Source: Nocardia tengchongensis
GTDB taxonomy: Bacteria; Actinomycetota; Actinomycetes; Mycobacteriales; Mycobacteriaceae
Assembly (NCBI RefSeq): GCF_018362975.1
Contig: NZ_CP074371.1
Coordinates: 7,254,001 to 7,318,000, forward strand
Length of the DNA stretch: 64,000 nucleotides
Direction of reading: 5' to 3'
The notes below the pieces were generated by a model. The model worked only from the letters and a program-made list of their open reading frames with translations, ran no database searches and had not been told where the DNA came from. Below, piece after piece: positions 63,698-64,000 of this stretch (position 1 is its first letter; every line of letters begins with the position of its first letter). Both the position numbers and the translations under genes were made by a program.

Positions 63698-64000
63698 ATG
63701 AGTGAGTTGTCGCATGTCGACCGTGAGGGTCGCGCCCGCATGGTCGACGTGAGCGCGAAGGCCGACACCGCCCGCATCGCGGTCGCGGCGGGCGAATTGC
63801 AAACCACCGCCGACGTCATCCGCCTGGTCCGGGCCGACGACATGCCCAAGGCCGACGTGCTCAGCACCGCCCGCATCGCCGGCATCAACGGAGCCAAGAA
63901 GACCTCCGAACTGATCCCGCTGTGCCATCAGCTGGCGCTGTCGTCGGTGAACGTGAGCTTCGGCTTCACCGACACCACCATCACCATCGAGGCCACCGCG
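63698..64000 (+). CDS. moaC: Cyclic pyranopterin monophosphate synthase, C-terminus cut by window edge
   Basis: The first about 101 residues of MoaC: LSHVDREGRARMVDVSAKADTA, KADVLSTARIAGINGAKKTSELIPLCHQLAL are characteristic. It works after MoaA to form cyclic pyranopterin monophosphate. The ATG at 63698 is chosen because AAGG sits eight bases upstream; ATG 63692 and GTG 63689 are in frame. The end is outside the window. Confidence 0.93.
   Translation, partial: MSELSHVDREGRARMVDVSAKADTARIAVAAGELQTTADVIRLVRADDMPKADVLSTARIAGINGAKKTSELIPLCHQLALSSVNVSFGFTDTTITIEATA

Overview
The window is GC-rich actinobacterial chromosome, most likely Nocardia or a close relative in Nocardiaceae (order Mycobacteriales). 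The evidence is GTG/TTG starts, an Ag85-like esterase, LGFP repeats, a methylglucose-lipopolysaccharide (MGLP) gene set, class Ib ribonucleotide reductase, and gene content and order that follow Mycobacterium tuberculosis Rv3026c-Rv3055 as I remember it (olsB/olsA-like pair, etfBA, Rv3030-Rv3032, Rv3034c-Rv3035, Rv3037c-Rv3041c, serB2, ctaD, fecB, nrdF2, nrdHIE, Rv3054c-Rv3055). No tRNA, rRNA, CRISPR, insertion sequence or prophage was recognised.

1-13.4 kb is accessory. It holds an unknown gene plus a PHBH-like monooxygenase, a frameshifted surface protein fused to a PIN-like nuclease domain, a VOC protein, a 14-repeat glycine-rich exported protein overlapping a class F sortase, an ornithine-lipid-like acyltransferase pair, a QueA-like protein with an SDR, and a PadR-controlled ABC exporter.

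13.5-20.8 kb holds NDH-2, a LysR regulator, a TetR-controlled SDR/SRPBCC pair, an APH(6)-like kinase, and four small secreted paralogues each with exactly two cysteines.

20.9-44 kb is the conserved backbone: etfBA; the MGLP genes (methyltransferase, GH57, GT4); a hexapeptide acyltransferase and PQQ-type lipoprotein; methyltransferases, enoyl-CoA hydratase, Nudix and an ABC ATPase; a chagasin-like inhibitor with a PTH2 hydrolase; then serB, ctaD and fecB.

44-64 kb holds nrdF, mgtE, a two-component system, a PucR-type regulator, two frameshifted secreted hydrolases, nrdHIE (8.7 kb from nrdF but with the same style of paired NrdR-like boxes), a G1 glutamic peptidase, an FMN reductase/TetR pair, NadE, and molybdenum-cofactor genes moaD, moaA, moeA and the start of moaC.

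Four genes carry single-base disruptions (near 3430, 24453, 51925 and 53057), three of them in or beside C/G runs. This suggests indel errors in the underlying sequence, though real mutation or phase variation is not excluded. The most novel item is the 2241-4197 protein: signal peptide, LGFP repeats, sixteen PDG heptads, a membrane helix, then a DUF5615/PIN-like domain predicted to face the cytoplasm.
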